Shown: piece by piece, positions 17,787-25,197 of the stretch
Numbering within the stretch: the first letter of the stretch is position 1
Layout of the letters: each line of letters begins with the position of its first letter
Source of the DNA: Owenweeksia sp.
GTDB taxonomy: Bacteria; Bacteroidota; Bacteroidia; Flavobacteriales; Schleiferiaceae
Assembly (NCBI GenBank): GCA_028285465.1
Contig: JANQPD010000035.1
Span: 1 to 43,338 of the forward strand
DNA: 43,338 nucleotides
Direction of reading: 5' to 3'
Notes under the pieces: generated by a model
Told to the model about the DNA's origin: nothing
Database searches by the model: none
Seen by the model: only the letters and a program-made list of their open reading frames with translations
Made by a program: the position numbers and the translations under genes

Positions 17787-19319
17787 TTATCGGATGCTGA
17801 TATTGAGTTTCTCCGTGATCTCATAGGCAGGAATGCCGAATGCTACTCCTTCAACTCCGAACCCCCTCAACTTGGAACTTACTACACCCAACACCAGTCC
17901 ATCCCGTGTAACAAGGGCTCCACCGCTGTTTCCACTGTTGATGCTGGCATCGGTTTGCAGAAGTTTAGTGCCTCCTTCAGTATCTCTTATGCCCGAAATG
18001 ATTCCCTTGGTTATGGTTTGGAAAAGGTCTTCGGCAGTCGGTGTTCCTACGGTATAAATATCCATAGCAAGCTCAATATCAGAGGCCTTCCCGATTCTGA
18101 AAGGGATCAGGTCTGTGGTATCCACCTTGAGCAACGCAAGGTCATGGACTTTACTAACACGGACAACCTCCACCGGATATTCAGAGCCATTGTTCATAAT
18201 GGCTCTTAATTCAGTGGTGTCAGAAACCACGTGATAGTTGGTGATGATATGCCCCTCGCTGCTCACCGCAAAGCCACTTCCATGACCATTTTTGCCCTTA
18301 ATAGTAACAGATGCCTGCACCGCTTCCGGCAGGTTGGAAACAAAGGAGCTTCCGGCAGGTAGTTTAATTTCTTCAAAGGATGCCTCGAGCTCCAGGTCGC
18401 TGCGGTCGTGTAACAGCTCTCCCACCTTTTTGGCATTCATAAATTCGATCAATCCGTATTCCATGGCATCTTTTATGGCTTCATGAATGGTCTCATCTCT
18501 TTTGTTCGTGTTCAGGACCGCGAATTGCCCGGATGTGGTTTCGGTCTGCAATTCATATATGGGTGATTTGTAGTAATCCAGTGCTTTCCATTTAATGGTA
18601 AGGTCTACATAAATCATTTTCATATAATAACCGGAAATTACATAGTTGAAAGTATAATCCTCTATGCTGGCCGATATCAGTAAATTATTGATGTAACTGT
18701 TCTTCAATACTCTTTCGGTAGTATCGATATATCCTTTTTCCCGCAAAAGATCATTGAGAAGACCCGAAAACACCGTGTTTTCAAGTTTTACTTCATCGGC
18801 ATCCTCGCTTATCCGCGTCTTTGTATTGCCGCCCGTTCTTATAAAATTCTTGTAGGATGGAAAACTTCGATATCTGATATTTCCCGCTTCAAGGTCCACG
18901 CTTACACTTTCCAGCTCTATTTCTTTGGCCTCCTCATCCCTTTCGGGAAGGGATACCATGTCATCCGTCAGCTCCAACTCACGAGTATAGTCGTAGGCCT
19001 TCGGACCTATATCCATAAACGGAGGGAAAAACAGGATCCCAAAGGGGATCCAACTAAGCACATAAAGAGGTGATTTTTTGTACTGCATTACCGTTACGTT
19101 CCGGCTCTTATAACCTTCTCGCTTAATGGTGATCTGTTTAGGCTCCATGTCGCGTTCAAGAAGGTATTTGTCCCCTTTCTTTTCTGCTTCCTCATTATTG
19201 ACCAGTACTTCGTCATTTTCACCCGTGTGAATTTTAACCTTCTGGTGGCTTCCGTTAAGTATGGATGCACAACTTGCAAATAACATAGATGCGGCTAATA
19301 GGAGTGCCAGTTTTCTCAT
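17787..19319 (-). CDS. Lipoprotein trypsin-like serine protease with N-terminal PEGA-like region
   Basis: A 510-residue lipoprotein (lipobox 'FASC', Cys17). Residues 25-120 look like a PEGA-type beta domain ('KQITIKREGYKSRNVTVMQY') plus a short hydrophobic hairpin ('VLSWIPFGILFFPPFMDIG'). The middle (about 130-310) is unassigned mixed alpha/beta. The C-terminal 335-510 is a DegP/HtrA-like trypsin fold with a complete triad: His363 in 'ITNYHVV', Asp393 in 'VHDLALLKVD' and Ser465 in 'NSGNSGGALV'. No PDZ domain follows, unlike DegP. It is likely envelope-anchored and proteolytically active. The gene lies in reverse between ppk2 and a decayed ppk2 3' copy, so it may have inserted or been trapped there by duplication. 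Confidence 0.85.
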   Translation of the reverse strand: MRKLALLLAASMLFASCASILNGSHQKVKIHTGENDEVLVNNEEAEKKGDKYLLERDMEPKQITIKREGYKSRNVTVMQYKKSPLYVLSWIPFGILFFPPFMDIGPKAYDYTRELELTDDMVSLPERDEEAKEIELESVSVDLEAGNIRYRSFPSYKNFIRTGGNTKTRISEDADEVKLENTVFSGLLNDLLREKGYIDTTERVLKNSYINNLLISASIEDYTFNYVISGYYMKMIYVDLTIKWKALDYYKSPIYELQTETTSGQFAVLNTNKRDETIHEAIKDAMEYGLIEFMNAKKVGELLHDRSDLELEASFEEIKLPAGSSFVSNLPEAVQASVTIKGKNGHGSGFAVSSEGHIITNYHVVSDTTELRAIMNNGSEYPVEVVRVSKVHDLALLKVDTTDLIPFRIGKASDIELAMDIYTVGTPTAEDLFQTITKGIISGIRDTEGGTKLLQTDASINSGNSGGALVTRDGLVLGVVSSKLRGFGVEGVAFGIPAYEITEKLNISIR

Positions 19320-19462
19320 GTTCCCGTGGTTTGGTTTGTGATGATCAGGATTACTTTGTTCGCAGATACACAGCTGAGCCTTAAGCGCATAATCTGCTTA
19401 TCGCTTCAAAAAAAGCCGAATATAGTAAACTCCATTCAATAGGACGTTTTAACTAAGGCAAG

Positions 19463-19632
19463 CGGGCCGCCAAAAAGCGGGGAAGCTACTACAAGGCCTA
19501 CGAAAAAGGCAATCACTCTATGTAAGACCATCCCCCCGGTACATGACCCCGGCCAACGAACACTGGCACCGGAATTATGCAGTCACCAAAATCTTAACAA
19601 AATACCTCAAAAAGCTTGACCTCATCTATCCT
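19463..19632 (+). pseudogene. Decayed duplicate of the ppk2 3' end
   Basis: This stretch aligns with 17491-17658 at the end of the intact ppk2 gene. The first 45 bases match at 39 positions and the last 84 at 68 (hand count). The middle carries a net 2-base insertion that shifts the frame, and an in-frame TAA follows 'AYEKGNHSM'. After the shift the frame resumes as 'PANEHWHRNYAV', against 'PADKRWYRNYAV' in the intact enzyme. Many of the differences are G-to-A type transitions. No 5' portion of ppk2 is present. The downstream frame with ATG at 19543 is therefore a remnant, not a gene. Confidence 0.88.
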
Positions 19633-19733
19633 GAAACATGGGAGAAGCCCCGCCTACTCTATGTAAAAACCAGGCTTTGCCGGCTGTGTGTATCTCTTTT
19701 GACAAAGCTTCCCTCCTTCTGCTAACACTGGTC

Positions 19734-19765
19734 ATTGACGGGCTTTGCGCAGTCTGCTACGTTTG
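19734..19765 (+). promoter_or_regulatory. Bacteroidota-type promoter of the GH130 operon
   Basis: ATTG at 19734-19737, 20 bases, then TACGTTTG at 19758-19765: a close fit to the TTTG-N19-TAnnTTTG consensus of Bacteroidota primary-sigma promoters. The ATG of the GH130 gene follows 35 bases after the -7 box. Confidence 0.6.
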
Positions 19766-19800
19766 GGTTGTAGAAGATCTCCACTAAAAACCCGGTAAAC

Positions 19801-20859
19801 ATGCAATACATTAAAAAAGAAGGCATCCTTCTAAAGAAGACCCAAAATGGCTTTGAAAATGAAGCGGTGTTCAACCCTGCCGCCATCCGGGCAGGCGGTT
19901 TTGTTCATCTCTTTTACCGGGCCGTACGTGCAGGAAATTACTCTTCCATTGGCTACTGTAAGTTAAAAGGGCCTACGGAAGTGCTTGAGCGCAGTACAAA
20001 ACCCCTTTTATTTCCTGAAAAGAAATATGAATCGCAGGGGATAGAAGATCCGCGCATCACCAAAATCGAAGACCTGTATTACCTCACTTATTCGGCCTAC
20101 GACCGGGTGAATGTACTCGGGGCGTACGCCACCTCCACTAACCTTAAAAATTTCAAAAAACACGGGCTTATAACGCCCAGGTTTACTTACCGCGAATACA
20201 AACATTTTGTTGAGTGCTGTACAGGCTTAAGCGATAAGTACCTTTACCACTACCGTATCTTTAAAGAGCACGGCCTGGGGGTTGAGTTGTCGCGCAAGCT
20301 ATATGTATGGGATAAAAACCTCATGTTTTTTCCGAAGAAGATCAACGGAAAGTTTGCATTGTTGCACCGCATACACCCCGGCATACAGCTCGTACTTTTT
20401 GAAAAATTCCAGGATCTGACCCGCGACTTCTGGGAAGCCTATATGATGAACCTGGAGCGCCACATTGTGCTCGACCCAAAACTTCCGTATGAATCCAGCC
20501 ACATAGGCGGGGGCTGTCCTCCTATTGAAACGCCTGAAGGCTGGTTGCTCATTTACCATGCTGCGGAAAGCACGCCTAAGGGTTTTGTATACCATGCTTC
20601 CGCCGCTTTGCTGGACCTGGAAGATCCAAGGATGGAATTGGCCCGGCTCAAAGTTCCTCTTCTATCCCCTACCTACGAATGGGAAAAAAGAGGTGTGGTA
20701 AAAAACATCATCTTCCCTAGTGGAGCCGTGGTTTTTGGCGATACCCTATACATCTACTACGGAGCGGCTGACACCCGGGTAGCTACCGCCTCGGTAAAAC
20801 TCAATGCCTTATTAAATGACTTAAAAGCACAATTTCATGAAAACGCTCACTCATCCTAA
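19801..20859 (+). CDS. GH130-family glycoside phosphorylase
   Basis: A 352-residue five-bladed propeller enzyme of GH130, a family that phosphorolyses beta-mannosides such as mannosyl-glucose, mannobiose or beta-1,2-mannan. Diagnostic segments are 'NPAAIRAGGFVHLFYRAV', 'SQGIEDPRITKIED' with the conserved general-acid Asp83, 'SHIGGGCPPIETPEGWLLIY' followed by the phosphate-site His ('YHAAE'), and 'IFPSGAVVFGDTLYIYYGAA'. The presence of the 'IGGG...YHAA' phosphate region favours phosphorylase over hydrolase. There is no signal peptide, so it acts in the cytoplasm. The 3' end overlaps the glycosyltransferase start by 23 bases, implying tight coupling. The exact substrate cannot be read from sequence. 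Confidence 0.9.
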   Translation: MQYIKKEGILLKKTQNGFENEAVFNPAAIRAGGFVHLFYRAVRAGNYSSIGYCKLKGPTEVLERSTKPLLFPEKKYESQGIEDPRITKIEDLYYLTYSAYDRVNVLGAYATSTNLKNFKKHGLITPRFTYREYKHFVECCTGLSDKYLYHYRIFKEHGLGVELSRKLYVWDKNLMFFPKKINGKFALLHRIHPGIQLVLFEKFQDLTRDFWEAYMMNLERHIVLDPKLPYESSHIGGGCPPIETPEGWLLIYHAAESTPKGFVYHASAALLDLEDPRMELARLKVPLLSPTYEWEKRGVVKNIIFPSGAVVFGDTLYIYYGAADTRVATASVKLNALLNDLKAQFHENAHSS

Positions 20860-23164
20860 ACAAGAAATCCTTTCCCTTACCTCTTATCCTCCCAGAGAAT
20901 GCGGCATTGCTACGTACAGCCAAGACCTCTTACAGGCCATAAACCGGAAATTTTCTTCTTTATCCATGCGTGTATGCGCGCTGGAAGAGGGAAATCAACC
21001 GCGAAGGTATCCTCCCGAAGTAAAATATACCCTTAAATCAGGGCAGTTAGACGAGTATACCGGGCTTGCCCGGGTAATCAACGAAGACCACGCCATTGAA
21101 ATGGTATTGATACAACACGAATTTGGCTTGTTTGGCGGGGAGTACGGGGAATACCTGCTTCAACTCCTGTATTCTTTAAGAAAGCCCGTCTCCCTTGTTT
21201 TTCACACCGTTCTACCTGAACCGGAAGGCAAACGGAAAGCAATAGTACGTGCCCTCGGCAAAGGCTGTGACACCATAGTAGTGATGACGAGCTATGCTTC
21301 AAACCTTTTGCAAAACGTGTATGACATCCCGGGGAGCAAAATATCCGTTATTCCACACGGTACGCACGTTGTTCCCTGGAAAGACAAAAAACAGGCAAAG
21401 ATCCGCTATCAACTGGAAGGAAAACTTGTTTTATCCACCTTTGGCCTGCTGAGTTCCAATAAGAGCATCGAAACTGCCCTTGAAGCTTTACCCGAGCTGG
21501 TTCGCCATTTTCCCAATGTGGTTTACCTGGTCCTGGGTAGAACACACCCGGTAGTGGTGGCGCATGAGGGGGAAGCTTACCGTAGTTTTTTAAAAGAGAA
21601 AGCACATATACTGGGCATTGAAAAGCACGTACGTTTTGTAAACAAGTACCTCACCCTTTCGGAATTACTGGACTACCTGCACCTTACCGATATCTACTTC
21701 TTCACTTCAAAAGATCCTCACCAGGCTGTTAGCGGCACCTTTGCCTATGCGATGGGGACCGGTTGTCCGGTGATCTCTACCCCAATACCACATGCCTTGG
21801 AAATGCTGCAGGGTGATGCCGGGTTTATCATCGACTTCAGGCAGGCAGGCCAACTGGCTGATGCAGCGCTCCGCTTATTGAAAGACGAAGAGCTGAGAAA
21901 GCACATGGGGAATAATGCTTTACACCAAACCCGGGCTTCAAGCTGGGAAAATACCGCCATTTCGTATGCCAGGTTGTTGCGCGGCCAGGACGGCAAGAGC
22001 AAAGGAGAAAAACTCGTTTACCGGATTCCCCGGGTCTCCCTGAAGCACCTCTACCGACTCAGTACACCCATGGGGATGATCCAATTTGCCAACATCAGTA
22101 CCCCCGATCCCGGTTCCGGTTATACCCTGGATGATAACGCAAGGGCGCTTATAGCGCTGTGCATGCAGCAGGAGCTGAACAAAAACAAAGAACACCTGCC
22201 GCTTCTCAGTTGCTACCTGGATTTTATAGCATACTGCCAGCAGGCCAACGGGCGCTTTCTCAATTACGTAGACAAGGACCATGTTTTTCATATCCAGAAC
22301 CGCTACATTAACCTGGAAGACTCCAACGGGCGCGCCTTATGGGCATTAGGTGTCCTGCTAGCTCATCAGGATTTTTTACCCGCCTCTTTGGTAAAGAAAG
22401 CAAAAAACGTATTTGACGCGAGCCTGTGGTGGATAGCAGAAACGGAATCTCCCAGAGCTATTGCTTTTATTATAAAAGGTTTATACCACTACTACCTGAT
22501 TTCAGGCAGAGAAGCCATAAAAAGTTTGATCCGGATGTTGGCAGATAAACTGGTGCACAAATACAACGATATGGCGGATACCAGTTGGGAGTGGTTTGAA
22601 GAATACCTTACCTACGCCAACAGCAGCCTGCCCGAAGCGCTCTTATACGCTTTCCTGACTACGAAAGAGCCCGCTTATAAAATGATTGCCCGCAGCACTT
22701 TTGAGTTCCTGATCGGGCAGCTATTCACGGAAGGAGGCATCAAAGTGATTTCTAACCGGGGGTGGTACCACAAGAACCACGTGCCTGAAAAGTATGGGGA
22801 ACAACCTATAGATGTATCCTGCACGATCCAGGCATTGGCCTTGTTCCACAAAGTATTCAAAGACGTCCGTTACCTGGAAAAAATGGAAACCGCTTTCAGT
22901 TGGTTCCTGGGAAATAACCACCTCAGGCAAATCATATACAACCCGGCCAGCGGAGGATGTTATGATGGCCTCGAAGAGCGACAGGTAAACCTCAACCAGG
23001 GAGCAGAGTCAACGGTATGCTACCTCATGGCCCGTCTCACGCTTGAAAAGACCAGGCGTGCATTAAGCGCTGAAAAAAAGCAGGAAGACCTGGCCTACGA
23101 CACTCCCCGGCTTTTACCCCAACGCTTCAGGCCAGCGGGCAACATGCGCAAAGTGCTGCGCTAA
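20837..23164 (+). CDS. Two-domain GT4 glycosyltransferase fused to a helical C-terminal domain
   Basis: A 775-residue protein. The N-terminal GT-B/GT4 domain (about 1-385) starts 'YPPRECGIATYSQDLLQAI', and its donor site is 'GTFAYAMGTGCPVISTP' (from about residue 299). From about residue 395 a second, probably alpha/alpha-toroid domain follows: 'SLKHLYRLSTPMGMIQFANI' and 'SGYTLDDNARALIAL', with later 'WEWFEEYLTYANSSLPEALL' and 'NQGAESTVCYLMARL'. Proteins of this fused form are typically encoded next to GH130 phosphorylases, as here (23-base overlap). It lacks a signal peptide. A role in building or remodelling a mannose-containing glycan together with the phosphorylase is a reasonable but unproven inference. 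Confidence 0.85.
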   Translation: MKTLTHPKQEILSLTSYPPRECGIATYSQDLLQAINRKFSSLSMRVCALEEGNQPRRYPPEVKYTLKSGQLDEYTGLARVINEDHAIEMVLIQHEFGLFGGEYGEYLLQLLYSLRKPVSLVFHTVLPEPEGKRKAIVRALGKGCDTIVVMTSYASNLLQNVYDIPGSKISVIPHGTHVVPWKDKKQAKIRYQLEGKLVLSTFGLLSSNKSIETALEALPELVRHFPNVVYLVLGRTHPVVVAHEGEAYRSFLKEKAHILGIEKHVRFVNKYLTLSELLDYLHLTDIYFFTSKDPHQAVSGTFAYAMGTGCPVISTPIPHALEMLQGDAGFIIDFRQAGQLADAALRLLKDEELRKHMGNNALHQTRASSWENTAISYARLLRGQDGKSKGEKLVYRIPRVSLKHLYRLSTPMGMIQFANISTPDPGSGYTLDDNARALIALCMQQELNKNKEHLPLLSCYLDFIAYCQQANGRFLNYVDKDHVFHIQNRYINLEDSNGRALWALGVLLAHQDFLPASLVKKAKNVFDASLWWIAETESPRAIAFIIKGLYHYYLISGREAIKSLIRMLADKLVHKYNDMADTSWEWFEEYLTYANSSLPEALLYAFLTTKEPAYKMIARSTFEFLIGQLFTEGGIKVISNRGWYHKNHVPEKYGEQPIDVSCTIQALALFHKVFKDVRYLEKMETAFSWFLGNNHLRQIIYNPASGGCYDGLEERQVNLNQGAESTVCYLMARLTLEKTRRALSAEKKQEDLAYDTPRLLPQRFRPAGNMRKVLR

Positions 23165-23287
23165 CAACTATCAATGCGACCCATAACGGTAGTCATTTGA
23201 AAAAAAGGCTAAACCCCGGTACTTTGTTAAGCAACAGGATTGTTCAGTATGATATACATCCGCAGGAAGCCACTTAAAAAAAATGCT

Positions 23288-23743
23288 ATGGCCCCAGATT
23301 TCAACAAATTCGCTGCTGACGGAAACCGGTTCCTAAAAGAATTGGCCAGGGAATTGGGATACCCTGAAGATACCGCCAAAGCCGGCCGGGTGCTACGCTC
23401 CACCCTGCACGCATTACGCCGGGTGCTTACCCTGGAAGAATCCATACAACTCCTCGCACAGCTACCTATGTTTCTCAAAGCGGTGTATGTTGAGAGTTGG
23501 ACGTCAAAAAAGAAGCCGAAAAAAATAAAGCACCTCGCTGACTTTTACAACGAGATCAGGAAAATAGACAAGCAGACCGCTCAATATGATTTTCACAAGG
23601 AGGAAGATATGGACAAGGCACTGAAAGTAGTATTCATGGCCCTGCACAAGTATGTTTCCCGGGGTGAGTTGGAAGACATCAGGGCGGTACTGCCCAAGGA
23701 TCTCAAGCCCATGATAAACAACGTATTGATGACGCAAGACTGA
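23288..23743 (+). CDS. DUF2267-domain protein
   Basis: About 151 residues, all-helical. The core 'LKELARELGYPEDTAKAGRV', then 'LRSTLHALRRVLTLEESIQL' and 'LAQLPMFLKAVYVESW', is characteristic of DUF2267, and a second helical repeat with 'VFMALHKYVSRGELEDIRAV' and 'LPKDLKPM' completes it. DUF2267 proteins lack a known function and often accompany universal stress and energy-metabolism genes. I chose the ATG at 23288 because conserved similarity begins there; TTG 23240 and ATG 23249 upstream would add basic, unconserved residues. The next gene begins 3 bases after the stop, so the two are coupled. Confidence 0.82.
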   Translation: MAPDFNKFAADGNRFLKELARELGYPEDTAKAGRVLRSTLHALRRVLTLEESIQLLAQLPMFLKAVYVESWTSKKKPKKIKHLADFYNEIRKIDKQTAQYDFHKEEDMDKALKVVFMALHKYVSRGELEDIRAVLPKDLKPMINNVLMTQD

Positions 23744-23746
23744 CGT

Positions 23747-24301
23747 ATGAAAACACCCGGTAAAATCCGTAGCGTACGGCAATTGGTGGAAGCTTTGAGA
23801 AAGAATCCCTCCGGTCAGTCTTACCTGCATATACTGAAGTCTATTGACATCCCCCTGGGGGAATACGAAAAGTTCTATACCTGGAACCCGCTCCGCTATA
23901 CACGCAATTGCCTGGTAAGAACCGCTGACGTTGAACTACTGTTGGTTTGCTGGGAAAAGGAACAGCAATCGCCTATACAAGATTACGATACCCAGGAAGC
24001 CTGGATCCACCCGGTGCAAGGTCGTTTAAAAGAAGAGCGGTTCCGTTTTTCAGAACGGAAGCTCGAAAAAGTGAGTTCCGTGCTCTTGGGTCCAGCCGAG
24101 TTCTCTTATATGGCCGCTCCGATTGCTTTACACCGTTACATCAATCACTTTGAGACCCGCTCTGTAAGCCTGCACCTCTACGCCAAACCTATTGAAAAGA
24201 GAAAAGAATACAAGGAAGAAACCGGGGAGGCCGTAGAAACAGCGGTGTCTTACGATGTGGTGTATCAATTTGATGAAAAAGGAAATGTACACAGTTTCTG
24301 A
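23747..24301 (+). CDS. Hypothetical protein coupled to DUF2267 gene
   Basis: A 184-residue soluble protein; I do not recognise a family. Early residues 'VRQLVEALRKNPSGQSYLHI' form a helix, and the segment around 'FYTWNPLRYTRNCLVRTADV' leads into a mostly beta-rich remainder ('VELLLVCWEKEQQSPI', 'VSLHLYAKPIEKRKEY', 'YDVVYQFDEKGNVHSF') that resembles a cupin- or cysteine dioxygenase-like strand pattern only weakly. It has no signal peptide or membrane segment. Its start lies 3 bases after the DUF2267 stop, and the universal stress gene follows 33 bases later, so it shares their transcript and presumably their stress-related role. Confidence 0.65.
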   Translation: MKTPGKIRSVRQLVEALRKNPSGQSYLHILKSIDIPLGEYEKFYTWNPLRYTRNCLVRTADVELLLVCWEKEQQSPIQDYDTQEAWIHPVQGRLKEERFRFSERKLEKVSSVLLGPAEFSYMAAPIALHRYINHFETRSVSLHLYAKPIEKRKEYKEETGEAVETAVSYDVVYQFDEKGNVHSF

Positions 24302-24334
24302 CCAAAAGCTACAGTTGTAGCATGCCTTTTGTTT

Positions 24335-25186
24335 ATGAAAACGCTATTGGTGCCCACCGACTTTTATGAGGCAAGCCTGAATGCCCTCTCTTATGCCGCT
24401 GCACTGGCCAGGGCCATGGAAGCCAAGATCACCTTGTTACACGCCTATCAAACCTTTCCAAGCTCTCCCGTAGTATCTGAAAAACGCCAGCGGCGGGAGG
24501 CAGCACTGCTGGAGAAAGAAGCCGAAGAAAAGTTGAAGCAATTATGTGCCGGGATAGAACCCGCCCAGCATTGCCGCTGTGACTTCCTTAATGTAGAAGG
24601 CCCAGCAAAAGAATGCATTGTTGAATATGCCCGCAAGCTAAAACCCGAATTGCTCATTATGGGAACCAGAAAGCGCAAGCCGTTAGATAAGGCCTTATTT
24701 GGTACCCTCACCGCTAAGGTGCTTAAAGAAGTGTTGTGTGCTACCCTGGTAGTACCACAATCTCCCGCGTATACGCCTCCGTTAAACCTGGCTTTTGCAA
24801 TAGACTACCACGACAGTGATGTGGAAGATATCCGGTTTATGGCCGGACTGGCCGGAGCTTTCCGGGCAAAGTTATCCCTGTTGCACATCGTTACTGATGA
24901 AGAAGACCCGGATCTTGGGCAACGGTATTTCCAGGACTTCCAACGCAGCGTCAAACAAACACTGCCGGAAGAGAACCTGGTGTTCCGCCTTATCCGAAGC
25001 GATGATCTACATGAAGCTATAAGGAAATATGTAGCTGCTGAGGGCATTGACCTGCTTGCCGTATCCAGGACTTCTAAGAACGCCCTGGAACGCCTGCTTT
25101 TAGGCAGCACCTCTCAAAAACTGTTCAACCGCTTATCCATTCCGCTGCTTGTTTTCCAGGCCAGGGATAAGCCTGCAAACTTTTAA
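24335..25186 (+). CDS. Tandem universal stress protein (two UspA domains)
   Basis: About 283 residues with two UspA domains. Domain 1 (about 1-145) opens with 'KTLLVPTDFYEASLNALSYA' and ends with the nucleotide-binding stretch 'IMGTRKRKPLDKALFGTLTA'. Domain 2 (about 150-283) has 'LAFAIDYHDSDVEDIRFM' and 'VSRTSKNALERLLLGSTSQK'. Both keep the G-x2-G-x9-G(S/T)-like arrangement, so ATP binding is plausible. It is a cytoplasmic stress or low-energy response protein. ATG 24335 is preferred over TTG 24329. PEP synthase starts 11 bases after the stop, in one operon. Confidence 0.92.
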   Translation: MKTLLVPTDFYEASLNALSYAAALARAMEAKITLLHAYQTFPSSPVVSEKRQRREAALLEKEAEEKLKQLCAGIEPAQHCRCDFLNVEGPAKECIVEYARKLKPELLIMGTRKRKPLDKALFGTLTAKVLKEVLCATLVVPQSPAYTPPLNLAFAIDYHDSDVEDIRFMAGLAGAFRAKLSLLHIVTDEEDPDLGQRYFQDFQRSVKQTLPEENLVFRLIRSDDLHEAIRKYVAAEGIDLLAVSRTSKNALERLLLGSTSQKLFNRLSIPLLVFQARDKPANF

Positions 25187-25197
25187 TACATCTGCAA

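Noticed and set aside
19543..19725. 60-codon plus-strand frame before the GH130 gene
   Set aside because: Its first half is the frameshifted end of the decayed ppk2 copy and the rest is random; not a gene.
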